Shown piece by piece: positions 1-9,462 of a stretch of DNA of 20,077 nucleotides. Positions within the stretch are counted from its first letter, which is position 1. Each line of letters opens with the position of its first letter. The DNA is taken from NCBI GenBank assembly GCA_019648995.1, contig BLXT01008353.1:43332-63408 (forward strand), written 5' to 3'. The notes beneath the pieces are model-generated. The model was given only the letters and a program-made list of their open reading frames with translations, searched no databases and was not told where the DNA came from. Both the position numbers and the translations under genes were made by a program. This stretch comes from Plakobranchus ocellatus. Its lineage: Eukaryota; Mollusca; Gastropoda; Plakobranchidae.

Positions 1-303
1 TTGGTCCTGCTCATTCAAAAATTCCAAATGATTGAAGTGAGAACAAGCATAAAAAAGTTCTGAACGGGTGAAGTTTTTAACATTTGGTCCTGCTCATTCA
101 AAAATTCCAAATGATTGAAGTGAGAACAAGCATAAAAAAGTTCTGAACCAGTGAAGTTTTTAAAATTTGGTCCTGCTCATTCAAAAATTCCAAATGATTG
201 AAGTGAGAACAAGCATAAAAAAGTTTTGAATGGGTGAAGTTTTTAAAATTTGGTCCTGCTCATTCAAAAATTCCAAATGAGTGAAGCGAGAACAAGCATA
301 ACA
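1..303. repeat. 83-bp tandem repeat (minisatellite), 3.6 copies
   Basis: Three complete copies start at 1, 84 and 167, each exactly 83 bp and each opening with TTGGTCCTGCTCATTC. A fourth copy starts at 250 and breaks off near 303 into a T-run. The copies differ at only a few bases, for example GAACGGGTG, GAACCAGTG and GAATGGGTG in the same place. The array runs off the left edge, so its full length is unknown. Within a unit, CTCATTCA is followed about 20 bp later by TGAAGTGAG, and TGCT by AGCA, which gives weak dyad symmetry. The array lies in an intron of the V-ATPase subunit A gene. No function is visible. Confidence 0.95.
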
Positions 304-779
304 TTTTTTTTTGTTCTATGCTATAAAATCATGGAAATTATGTTCGATTGTTTCGCATAAAAGTAAACTTATTCATATATGCGATTTTCAATCTTCAAAA
401 ATTTATTATATTTTAAATTTAAATCTAAGTAATGCTGAAGCTAGTGTATCTTGCCTTGAGGTCAACACGGTCTCTATTGCAGAGTACAGCATTTAACAAT
501 GCCATTAAAGTAATAAAGCCCTGTAATCCCAAAAGCTAAAAAAAAAAAAAAAATTGTTAACACTTTTCTTTGCATAAAAAAAATCTCCATATATTTGTAG
601 GATTGCATTATTGTGCGACACGGAGAGGAAACTTGTCCAACCATGCCAGGAATCTTCCTTGTTATCTTTATTTGTATTTTCAATGTATCATTATTTGTTT
701 CAGTGAGAATCATGGATTTAAGCACATGCCACATTCTTCCCTTCATTGTTTTTTTTTTTCTGTCTTATTTTCTCACCAG
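304..779 (+). other. Intron of V-ATPase subunit A gene (3' portion)
   Basis: This is AT-rich, non-coding sequence between the tandem repeat and the first visible coding exon. It contains an A-run of about 16 at 538-553 and ends with a T-rich tract and the acceptor CTCACCAG at 772-779. The open frames that cross it have no coding character and simply run into the downstream exon. The 5' end of this intron is outside the window. Confidence 0.8.
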
Positions 780-839
780 TGTAAAGAAATTCTGCAGGAG
801 GAAGAAGATCTCTCTGAAATTGTGCAGCTGGTTGGCAAA
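780..839 (+). CDS. ATP6V1A: V-type H+-ATPase catalytic subunit A, internal exon
   Basis: This is a 20-codon exon reading C-KEILQEEEDLSEIVQLVGK, a signature stretch of the C-terminal helical region of the vacuolar proton pump A subunit. The A subunit forms the catalytic A3B3 head of the V1 sector with subunit B. It hydrolyses ATP on the cytosolic face of endosomes, lysosomes and secretory membranes to drive proton pumping through Vo. The exon is bounded by the acceptor CACCAG (to 779) and the donor GTAAGT (840-845), and both boundaries are phase 0. The Walker A/B motifs and the non-homologous region lie in exons left of the window, so only the last 138 residues of a roughly 615-residue protein are visible. 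Identification is by near-identity to the well-known family sequence recalled from knowledge. The gene symbol is the vertebrate one. Confidence 0.96.
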
Positions 840-1353
840 GTAAGTTTGTTTTCATTTTTCTTTTGTAAGTTAGAAGTAGTGGAAGGAAATCTGAGCCTTT
901 CCTTGCAGAAGAAATAATTGTTCTCAACCATGGACCGTGGTTTATCTTTCTCGTAGTTCAGCAAGAATTTATGAGAAGATAGAGGAGAATCATTTAAAGA
1001 TGTCAAATAGGCAAAATGATGCCAGAAATCTTCCAAGCCTAAAGCAAAAAAGAAAGCGGTTCAAACTTCTTTGCTATTGCGCTTAAAAAAGGAAAAGGAA
1101 AAAAAAATTCCAGACTCCAAAGATAGCTTCTTGTTTTTTACTATGAGTTGCATGAATTTGAATTGTGTGGGAATGTTAATTTCGCATGAAATAGAAAAAG
1201 ATTTATCCTTACACATAAATAATAAGATATCTAAAATTTTATGATAAATATAATATGTATCATCTAAAATTTGTAGCCGTAGGGAGGATAATACAACTTC
1301 CTTTATTGAAGACTTTGAACCAAAAATTTTTTTTTTAATGTTACTTACCACAG
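840..1353 (+). other. Intron of V-ATPase subunit A gene
   Basis: This 514-bp phase 0 intron has donor GTAAGT and acceptor TTACCACAG. It is AT-rich, with a T-run of about 10 near 1327 but a purine-containing stretch just before the acceptor. I see no coding or RNA feature in it. Confidence 0.9.
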
Positions 1354-1448
1354 GGATCTTTGGCAGAATCAGACAAAATCACCTTGGAAGTGGCCAAACT
1401 GTTACGAGACGACTTCCTGCAGCAAAATGGATACACCCCATATGACCG
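1354..1448 (+). CDS. ATP6V1A: V-type H+-ATPase catalytic subunit A, internal exon
   Basis: The exon has 31 codons plus two bases. It begins [16 protein letters not shown] and continues through [14 protein letters not shown], with the split Arg codon (CG|A) shared with the next exon. This continues directly from LVGK of the previous exon and matches the conserved family order [31 protein letters not shown]. The sequence belongs to the C-terminal helical domain that packs against the nucleotide-binding domain in the V1 head. The acceptor is CCACAG (to 1353) and the donor GTAAAT (1449-1454), so the downstream intron is phase 2. No frameshift or stop interrupts it. The call is very secure. Confidence 0.96.
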
Positions 1449-2377
1449 GTAAATCATAGCATTATATACATCCTGCCTCCTAGGAAAATGAGTTTGAATC
1501 TTGGTAGAGATTTCCTGTTAAAATTAAATCTAAGAAGTTGATGTAAAAAATTTGAGGAAAAAACTCTGTAAAGTTACTATATCTGGAGAATGCAGTTGTA
1601 TTTATTGAAAGCCTTTTTAGCAGAACTCGTTCTTTCTACTGTTGCATTGTAATGTGCTATTTTTTTTTTTTTTTTTGGTAAATTTTTTTTTAATTGAAAA
1701 AAAAATAGTCACAGAATATTGGTAATCATTGCTTCATCTCTTAGAATATTTATCCTCAAATTGCTCCTTTAATACAATTTCAGTATTTTATTTCATCGTT
1801 GTCCTGCTTCCCTTGTTCCCAATGCTTTCCCTGCATGTAGCTTCAACACAAACCGTGTTAATTTACAACCCCACTTTCAAAAGTGCTGGAATGTTTGCTG
1901 ATTGAGCAACTATGGCTAGACTTGGTCCAACTTAGGTCTTAAGTAAACTATGACTGACAATTTATTGAAACATAATTGTTGCTCAGAATGTCATTTTAAT
2001 CAGAGATGGGTGTTTTGAATATTTGATTTGAGTATATTAACACTAACAGTTCAAAGTTTGAAAATTCTCCCACTGTTTGGAATTGTCTGTTTTTCCTTAT
2101 TGCGGTTGGTTGGTTAATAAAATAAAGCCTGTTAAATACGAACTGACAATATTTAGATTTGAAGGACATTTTACAGTGGGACACTATAAAAACCGAAATC
2201 TGAGTAACTGTACAAATTATTGGGGGGTTGACTGTGGTTTTCTGCATTTATCACAATTCATAATAGATAATACCTAGTTAAAAAAAAAATTCATTCTTGG
2301 AAGTGCTGCTGATTAAAAGTTACCAATCATTTAATCTTTTCCTCTCTATATACATTAATTTTTTTTTTTTTTGCCAG
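1449..2377 (+). other. Intron of V-ATPase subunit A gene
   Basis: This 929-bp phase 2 intron has donor GTAAAT and acceptor TTTGCCAG, preceded by a T-run of about 14. It holds T-runs of about 17 and 9 near 1660-1691 and scattered A-runs. Two overlapping open frames around 2000-2280 lack coding character and have no splice context, so I treat this as plain intron. Confidence 0.9.
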
Positions 2378-2549
2378 ATTCTGTCCATTCTACAAAACTG
2401 TGGGCATGCTAAAGAACATGATCACCTTCTATGAACAAGCCCGCTACGCTGTGGAGACGACAGCCCAAAGTGACAACAAGGTCACGTATGCCATCATCCG
2501 AGAGCAGATGGGCCCGGTCATGAACAAACTCAGCCAGATGAAATTCAAG
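2378..2549 (+). CDS. ATP6V1A: V-type H+-ATPase catalytic subunit A, internal exon
   Basis: This is the largest visible exon of the subunit: one base completing the split Arg codon plus 57 codons. It starts [18 protein letters not shown] and includes the strongly conserved [13 protein letters not shown] and IIREQMG stretches, ending QMKFK. Compared with the vertebrate form, changes such as SNMIAFYD to KNMITFYE are ordinary orthologue-level substitutions. A Met codon at 2406 opens a stretch of this exon as an apparent independent ORF, but that Met is internal (TVGML). The acceptor is TTTGCCAG (to 2377) and the donor AAG|GTAATC (2550-2555), phase 0. Coding character is clear from the rise in GC content over the flanking introns. 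Confidence 0.97.
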
Positions 2550-3343
2550 GTAATCAAATGTACTTTTCTTTTTGCATTTTATCATATTTGTGTGTTTGTT
2601 TGTTGTGTGTTTTTTTTTTTTTTAACAATTTTGTTCGTGCCAGTGTTACAGTTTGTACAGCTCGTTGTTATAATTTGTTGGTAATAAAGAGAGATGTGAA
2701 TAAACAAAATGTTCTCTTGAAACCATTCCAATTGAGTCAATTTGCTAGTAATTTTGACAAAAATTAGTAAAAATTCTTTTATCAGCCTTAAAAAAAAAAG
2801 TTGAAAAGATCCAAAATTTACTATTTGCTTGCAGATTTAACACCAAGAAGTGCCTCTAGGTGTCAGCATTTCTTTGGATTTGCACATTTTCAGTCTTGTA
2901 GAATTTCATCTTAATAATTGCAAAAATTCCATATATTTTAAATGCTGTTTCATAGGTATTTCATCACTTCAGAGTTGAACAAAATAGAAATTAAACTAAT
3001 GTCAAAATTCCTCCAAATGGCTTTATTTGCAGTCCTTTAAAAAATTTTTTTTTGGGAAATGGGGGCCAGGTATACTTCCACCAACGGCATTTGCATTGTC
3101 GCCACCTGGAGAAAATCCCTAAATTTTCTTCATTTCTCCCTGGAAACACTGATCAAGGTGCTGCCTTTCTTCCCCAATCTTATCCTGATTTCTAATTAAA
3201 TGAAAAAAACTGTCCATAGCATTATATTGTATTAATCTGCTGTAATTTTCTGATTTAATTAAAAAAAAATTTTTTTTCATTTTTTTTTGGGATTTTTCTT
3301 ATTTTCTTATCTGATAAGATATTTCTGATCTTTTTCTGCACAG
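2550..3343 (+). other. Intron of V-ATPase subunit A gene
   Basis: This 794-bp phase 0 intron has donor GTAATC and acceptor TTTTTCTGCACAG. It contains a T-run of about 14 near 2610, A-runs near 2790 and 3261, and a slightly GC-richer patch around 3055-3180 with no open frame of note. I see no gene in it. Confidence 0.9.
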
Positions 3344-3433
3344 GATCCCGTGATGGGTGAGGCAGCCATCAAACAATCGTACGAGGAGCTGATGGAAGAG
3401 ATGCAGCAAGCTTTCAGCAACCTGGAGCTCTGA
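3344..3433 (+). CDS. ATP6V1A: V-type H+-ATPase catalytic subunit A, terminal coding exon
   Basis: The last coding exon has 29 codons plus TGA (3431-3433). It reads DPVMGEAAIKQSYEELMEEM and then QQAFSNLEL. It continues in frame from MKFK of the preceding exon, matching the family order MKFKDP...GEA-I...MQ-AF-LE. Against the vertebrate C-terminus (DPVKDGEAKI... ending LED) it looks one residue shorter after DPV and ends LEL rather than LED. Both are in the least constrained tail. The four exons together give 138 residues, about the same as the corresponding vertebrate stretch, so the 3' end of the reading frame is complete and intact. Confidence 0.96.
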   Translation, partial: DPVMGEAAIKQSYEELMEEMQQAFSNLEL

Positions 3434-5545
3434 GGGCAGATCGAGGGTCTTAGGAACACAATGGGATTATGGAGTGAGTGGCAGTGCGTTATGTAAGGCT
3501 AGCAGAAATGGTTGTCAGCACAGACTGTAGTTTTTTTCTTACCTGGAATCAAGTCTGGCTAAAGGGCACTATCAGAAAAAGTGGAGTATTTGTTTTTGTC
3601 AAGAGCATATAATTAAAAAAAAAGGAACAGGAATAGGAGAAGAAAGAGAGAAAGAAAAAGGCAAAAAGAGAAGATAGTGTTGTTTGCAGTATTGAAGTAC
3701 CTGGATGAAGAGAAAGTCTACTGATGATGACAAAATGGTTCAGATGAGTGGAGAAAACTGATGAAGCCAATCTGTAGATGATCGTGTGCATAATTTGTTT
3801 GATATATAGACGTGTAGTTCACCATGTCAGTTTTGTTGAGCAAAACTCTGTGTCTAGTCAATATAGTTGAGAGTAGTAGTTGTTGTTTACTCCACAAGCA
3901 AGTTTGATTTTTTCCCCCATTCTTTTCACTGATGATTCCATATTGCTGTGCGAACCTCAATGTCATAGTAGTATTTCTAGCTCTCTGGGTGGGTAGAGCC
4001 TTGACACACAATCTTACTAAATGTTACTCTGTGTTATATCGATGGTGTGTTTAAGAACCATGCCACAATACTATTTCTCCACTTTCATTTTTTAGTTTGT
4101 TTCTGATTTTGCAAATGATTTGTACGATTGCTTGTGTTGCATTTCGGGGTATCAAGGGTGTTGAATCCCAAAGTAAATAACCTGAATCATTACTGTCTTT
4201 TATAACCTGAGATTGAAAAGATAAAATAATAAGGCATATTTATGTATCAGATTTTGTCTCCTGCTTTCTGTGAAAAAGTTAAAAAAAAAAAAAAAAGTAT
4301 CATAATAGGCATACAGCAGTCCAGGCTAGATTATAACTAAAGTTTTGTGAGGTTGTTTGTGTTTATTTGGTTAAGTTTGCAAGCTCATCCTTGATAAACA
4401 TTATATGTAGGCTTAAAATATTCTTTTGTTGTCCAATATATATAAGAAAAACAAAAATATGACTTTATGTTTCATGATGTGTCTCTTTTTTCCATGTATA
4501 TGTATATCATAAAAGCGGGAATGCTAAACGAAAGGAAGAGAAGAAAAGTAAGATGAGGTATGAAATGTATGATCATTTTTTTTTTTTTTAAAGCATGATT
4601 GCCTAGAATAATGATTTTGTTGACTATTTCATAATGATATTTCTCATATCTGAGATTTAAAAAATCTGAGACTTTGGAAATGCCATGGAGAACATCACAG
4701 TATGTGCTTTCATTGCATTTAGCTACTTATACGTTTTGGCTGCAATGGAGTTTAAAATCCCATGGTATTCTTTTTTTTTTTTTTTTCCCGTCAACAATCC
4801 ATTCTTACTTCATCTTCTTTTCATTTCTTCCTGTTTGTTTTAATTGAGAACTCATTCAATGTGCGAAATGTTTAAAAGTGGGTTTAATTTATTATGCATT
4901 TGGTGTGTGAAAGGTATAAAACGTGAATTGACCTAAACTTTTTGTACAAAATCGCATAAAATCGTCTCATTGTTATAATCAGATAAACGTGGTTTGTTTT
5001 ATATTTTTTTTTCTTTCTTACTCTGAGACGTGCTGTCATGTAGAGAATGTTTTTCTTTTTCTTTTCTTTTCTTTATTTTTTTTTGTGCGTCTATGCCTGG
5101 TCTGATAATATAATATTTATCTGTAATATGCATCTTACCAAAAAAATCTGTGATCACATTTCACAAACATTTAATCGTGTGGGATTGTCATCTTGAGAGA
5201 CTGTTGTATGCATCTGTATCTGCTGGTATATGTGGAAATCCCCAAGTTGGTATGTATGTGAATAATTTGCGAAGGTAATGTGCATTTGTACATGAAATTT
5301 AAGTGACCACATTTTCTGAATATTATTAAGTCCACATTTACATTTGATCATTCCAAAGGCTTTTGAATTCCAACTTTGATTTTTTTGCCTCTTCCTATAC
5401 TTTCCTGTTGAAGTAATTGTGGTTCAGTGGTTAGTTTACTCAAACAAAAATTAGCAGGGATTGTTCTCTTGCAAGTTTGAGTCCAGTGCTGAACTGGACA
5501 AGTGTCAACATGCCTAAATTCATACATTTGTAAATGGTCAGTGAG

Positions 5546-5551
5546 AATAAA
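5546..5551 (+). terminator. Candidate proximal poly(A) signal AATAAA
   Basis: AATAAA lies in GAGAATAAAATGGG and is followed about 30 bp later by a GT-rich stretch (TTTGTGTGCAAGTGT, 5579-5593). That spacing fits a poly(A) signal with a downstream element. Use of this site would give a 3' UTR of about 2.1 kb. Confidence 0.5.
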
Positions 5552-6062
5552 ATGGGATCAGATTTACAACTTATTAAATTTGTGTGCAAGTGTAAGGAAG
5601 GAAACAGAAAAAAGGTGAATCAAATCTGAAGAAGGTTTTATCTCCCCTAGGCCCCTAAACGAATGTAACCAATATCAAAGGGGAAGGGATTTGTATTGTT
5701 GTATGTAGATATCTGGTCTTTGTAGGAGTTCATATTTCTATGTTATTTAAAAGTTAATATAATGTTATTTTGTTTGATATTACTTTTTTTCCTTGTAATA
5801 AGTGATTAATTTTGAGCATTAGTATGTATGTGTGTGAACGCAAACTTTGCATAAAATTCATCAAAGGAGTTTTGCAAAGTAAGATATTAGCTATTATTAT
5901 TTATTGTTATTATAATCAGCTGTATTTTCTATACGTAGGGGTTCATTACTTAAAACTCTAAGGGATCATTATTTGGATGGATTTTAATTTTTTTGTTTTT
6001 TTATTTTATTATTTTTTTTTTTAGTCGTCATGGTAAATACTGTTTACTGTGAAATATGATAC

Positions 6063-6072
6063 AATAAATAAA
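6063..6072 (+). terminator. Candidate distal poly(A) signal, overlapping AATAAATAAA
   Basis: Two overlapping AATAAA hexamers are followed, 35-60 bp on, by a T/GT-rich stretch (GTTTTGGCTTTTGTTTTC). This is the last strong + strand signal before the homopolymer bias changes direction, so it is a reasonable end for the longest V-ATPase transcript. Confidence 0.5.
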
Positions 6073-6090
6073 TGTGCAAATAGAAACCAA

Positions 6091-6941
6091 GATCAGAGTT
6101 TTGGCTTTTGTTTTCAGTTTTTAAAATGTTAAAGATGTTAAAATTATTGTCATTCTTCCTGTGAATATATGATTTGATGGATTGATACACTTTTAGAGGT
6201 CTTGGAAAGTGGAGGGTCATAGATTTCAGTATTTTCATAGTTCTTGTGGATTTAAACTTTGATGAAGTTAGAGGTCATGGTAACATGGAGCTAGGTTGGG
6301 TGTGTAACAAAATGCAAAAGATACTTTTTTTATTGTGAAGCCAGACCAAATTTGTAGCATGTGAGGAATGGTACTCATATTTTCAGGGCTGCAATTTTTC
6401 CTATTTTTACAGGAAATCCGACTTTTTCTGGCCTGTCCAATTTTTTTTATATTACACACTGTTTGACCAACAAAATTCTTTAATTTCTGTCCGGCAGCAG
6501 ACGTGTTTTGTTCTCAGGAATGTGGCAAAAAAATGTTTCCTATTTTGTGGAAGAGGCTGGTTGCATCCCTGTACATGTAGTTTGAATGCGGATTTTAACT
6601 CATAGAGTGTTTGTCGTGAGACAAATGCATGCTGTAGCAAGCACATGTTTATCACCACATTTTTTCTCTGCTACAAAGTATGTACATGTACTATGCCACA
6701 TTGCATGTAAATATCAGAGCATCAAAGTATATGCACTTTGCCATAGAGAACAAAGAGGTAAATATGTCTGATGAATTTTTGCACTTGTTGCCAGCTGTGT
6801 GTAATTGGAGTTGAAGAGGATTTGTGTGACATGTTGATGAAGAAGGTTTACATTAATTACCAACAAAGGGACACAAATTCCGAGAGGAATGATTTAAAAA
6901 AAACATTATCCACAAAAAGAAATATTATTAAACAATATTTT
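6091..6941. other. Gap between convergent genes, no gene seen
   Basis: About 850 bp lie between the distal + strand poly(A) candidate and the leftmost plausible - strand signal. Several small overlapping open frames on both strands (6268-6977) show no recognisable protein, no splice context and no codon character. I see no RNA gene. Confidence 0.5.
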
Positions 6942-6947
6942 TTTATT
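6942..6947 (-). terminator. Candidate distal - strand poly(A) signal
   Basis: TTTATT on the + strand reads AATAAA on the - strand. It sits in a short inverted repeat (AACAAT...ATTGTT, 6931-6949) with a T-rich loop. It is the leftmost good - strand signal before the homopolymer bias flips, so it could end a roughly 9.3 kb 3' UTR. Several other TTTATT sites to the right could be used instead (for example 8754, 9199, 11017 and 15382). The call is weak. Confidence 0.25.
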
Positions 6948-7228
6948 GTTCAATCATCAATACAGGACGCATTATAATTATTAATTAAGTCTCAAAAACA
7001 AATATAACGTAAGTAAGCTACACATTCTCCAATCCTCATTCTGAGCTCTATATCTCTCTCTCTGGCACACACACCCACACACCTAGCTAAGATACAGCTG
7101 TCAGTTTTGTCATATTTATTATACATACATAAGATACTCATTGATACACAAAGACACAAGCTCTATTCTAAAGCACAGAGACAGTGCAATAAGTTTCTCT
7201 TTCTTCTCTGTCAGTCTGTTATCCTCTG

Positions 7229-7245
7229 TCTCTCTCTCTCTCTCT
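7229..7245. repeat. (TC)n microsatellite in pyrimidine tract
   Basis: About eight TC units sit inside a longer pyrimidine-rich stretch (about 7193-7290). The Ser/Phe-rich open frames that cross it on the + strand are products of the repeat. Confidence 0.9.
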
Positions 7246-8872
7246 TCTTTTTTTTCTTCCTCTTTCATTCTCTCATTTACTCTCTTCTTAAATCCTCGCC
7301 CTTTTCAGTCACATCACAATGAACAGTGTTGCGTTGCCAGCGTAAGTGGTGAGACGACAGACACCAAATATTTGATTGCACGGTAAACTGGGAACACTGT
7401 ACAAAAAACTGGACATATCAATCATCAATAATTATCTCAACTATTAAATATAAACGCCTTCAAAAGCCTCCAGCTGTTTCCCATTGTTTTTATGATACAT
7501 GAAATATGGATCTCTATAGCATCTTATGCCATTGAGAAACCACTTGTGTGCAATGCTTCTATAAGTCCTACACAAATGAGACTTGTACATGTAAAATCAG
7601 TATTATATGAAGAGAACTAAACAGCACAAAAAAAAAAAAATGCAGAAAAAAAAAAAGATTAGGGAAATTTTTAATATCATCCAACGAGACTAGGAGACAG
7701 TTCATTACAAAAAGTGAAATGCTTATTTACTTACACATACGTTAACGCAAAAAAAAATTTAAAAAAAATTACTTTTTTTCATCTAAGCAAAAGATCAAAA
7801 TATTGTGAGATATATATTTTTAACTCCAAAAGCCCAATTTGGGTACCTCAACTGAAAAAAACATTTTCAATTTTACTCGCAAGTTAAGTTTTGTTGGGTT
7901 GAAATATCCATCTAAAGTACAAGGCTAGATCCTTTAAAATGAAAACAAAATCACTCTGAGACTTTGAAGCATGCAGACTCAATTCTATATGATTAAATAA
8001 TGATAGATTTTAAAAAGTTGAATTATACCTTCAATTAAAGGCATACTTTAGTTTTTCCATATACTGGGTACTTATGAACTTTTAAAAGCACACTGTAGAA
8101 AATGAACTTGTAAAAATTTACTAAGGTTTTCCTAAGCTTCACATAAATCTTCCTAAACATAAGAAGACAAAAAAAATCTTTGTTGATCTATATTAAAAGC
8201 TGGAAGCTACATGATATAAAAAATTACAACAATTTCAGTTTCATAGTATGGTGAGAATGATTTAAAAAAAAAAAAAAGTGACATTTCAAAATTTGGAATT
8301 CCAAGACAGCCAGTTCACTTAGCAAAAGGAAGTATGTCACACAAGATATACAACTTACGCCTCAGACAATAATCAAATGCCTGTGTTGTAAACATCTAAA
8401 AAAAGTCAATCAATTTTGCTAAGGTGAGATTTGTAAAATTCCATTACGGTAAAATCTCGCCAAGTTCTTTATGATAAGTTTGCAGAATCAAACTGTAGCT
8501 AGCATTATTTTTCTTAAGTTGATCTTCGTATTGCAATACAGGATAGTAACTTGAAAAAAGAAAAGCACAAATATTTTTTTTAAATTTCAAAACTGATTCA
8601 CTTTTATGGCTTAAAAAAAAATGTTAAAATCTTATGGCAAAAATACGAAACCCAAAATCAAATATGACGACATAAGAACAGCATCGGAAAAAGAATGTAT
8701 GCCGCAATCTAGCATGCCCAAAAAATTTTTTTTTTTAAATCAGCAATTTTTTTTTTATTAAATCTTGTACACAAAAATCATTGGCAAGTGCAATATCTTT
8801 AATACTTTGTACATATGCATCTTAAAAACTGTGATTGTGCCTAGATATTGCTAGAGTACTGACAGCATTAAT

Positions 8873-8890
8873 TACATACATACATACATA
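8873..8890. repeat. (TACA)4 microsatellite
   Basis: There are four and a half perfect TACA units. Confidence 0.9.
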
Positions 8891-9445
8891 ATTTATCATG
8901 CAAATTTCATTCACGTTAATATAATATATACAAATTCATATAACATATCATTTCCTATCTTCCGATAAAAAGAGTAGTCATTGCGCAAAGAACACCCAAA
9001 ATTCTGTGATATATCGATCAAAGTTCAATTATTATCCTTTAGCTCACTTTAGTTTATCATCACATACTTTACAAAAAGCCAGCATTTGAGATCTGCCCAC
9101 ATTAAATAGTTTGTCAGGAAACACCCACAAGGATGTCATGTAAAATATTTCAAAATTATACCGAAAACACTACTTGAATGGAAATAAAATAATGTCAATT
9201 TATTTTTAATCTAATTTGGCTTCATATCTCGATCAAGCAATGACTATTTTCATGAGGGATGATCACATTTTTGCAGATTAAAAAGTCACATTTTTTTCAA
9301 AGGAGGTTACACTTTTGCAATGAGAGAATCAGATAATTGCTATAAGAGGGTACTATTACTGCAATATTTCTATTTCCCAAGCCTTTTTCCCTCCCTTTCT
9401 TTGCTAGAGCTAAGTGTAGAATTCTCGTTACTCAGGGCAATATAC

Positions 9446-9462
9446 ATATATATATATATATA
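9446..9462. repeat. (AT)n microsatellite
   Basis: About eight alternating AT units follow TATAC, and an A-run of 11 follows shortly after. Confidence 0.9.

Larger units (their letters stand above)
3434..6090 (+). other. ATP6V1A: Putative 3' UTR of V-ATPase subunit A
   Basis: About 2.1-2.65 kb of AT-rich sequence without coding potential follows the TGA stop. It includes a purine-rich tract (about 3614-3676), an A-run of 16 (about 4280-4295), T-runs of 14-16 (near 4576 and 4770) and a TTTTCTTTTC-type pyrimidine tract (about 5050-5085). The end is inferred from two AATAAA signals (5546 and 6063). A shorter message is possible, since I cannot see transcript evidence. Small open frames here, for example 5154-5351 on the - strand, look random. 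Confidence 0.55.

Noticed and set aside
1-303. CRISPR-like array
   Set aside because: The 83-bp unit is repeated without unique spacers and the context is an animal intron, so it is a minisatellite.
570-917. 115-codon + strand frame covering the first V-ATPase exon
   Set aside because: Only 780-839 is coding. The flanks are intron sequence with T-runs and clear splice sites.
3614-3676. Purine-rich tract in the V-ATPase 3' UTR as a possible triplex or regulatory site
   Set aside because: It is imperfect, with no mirror symmetry of note, and similar tracts occur elsewhere in the window.
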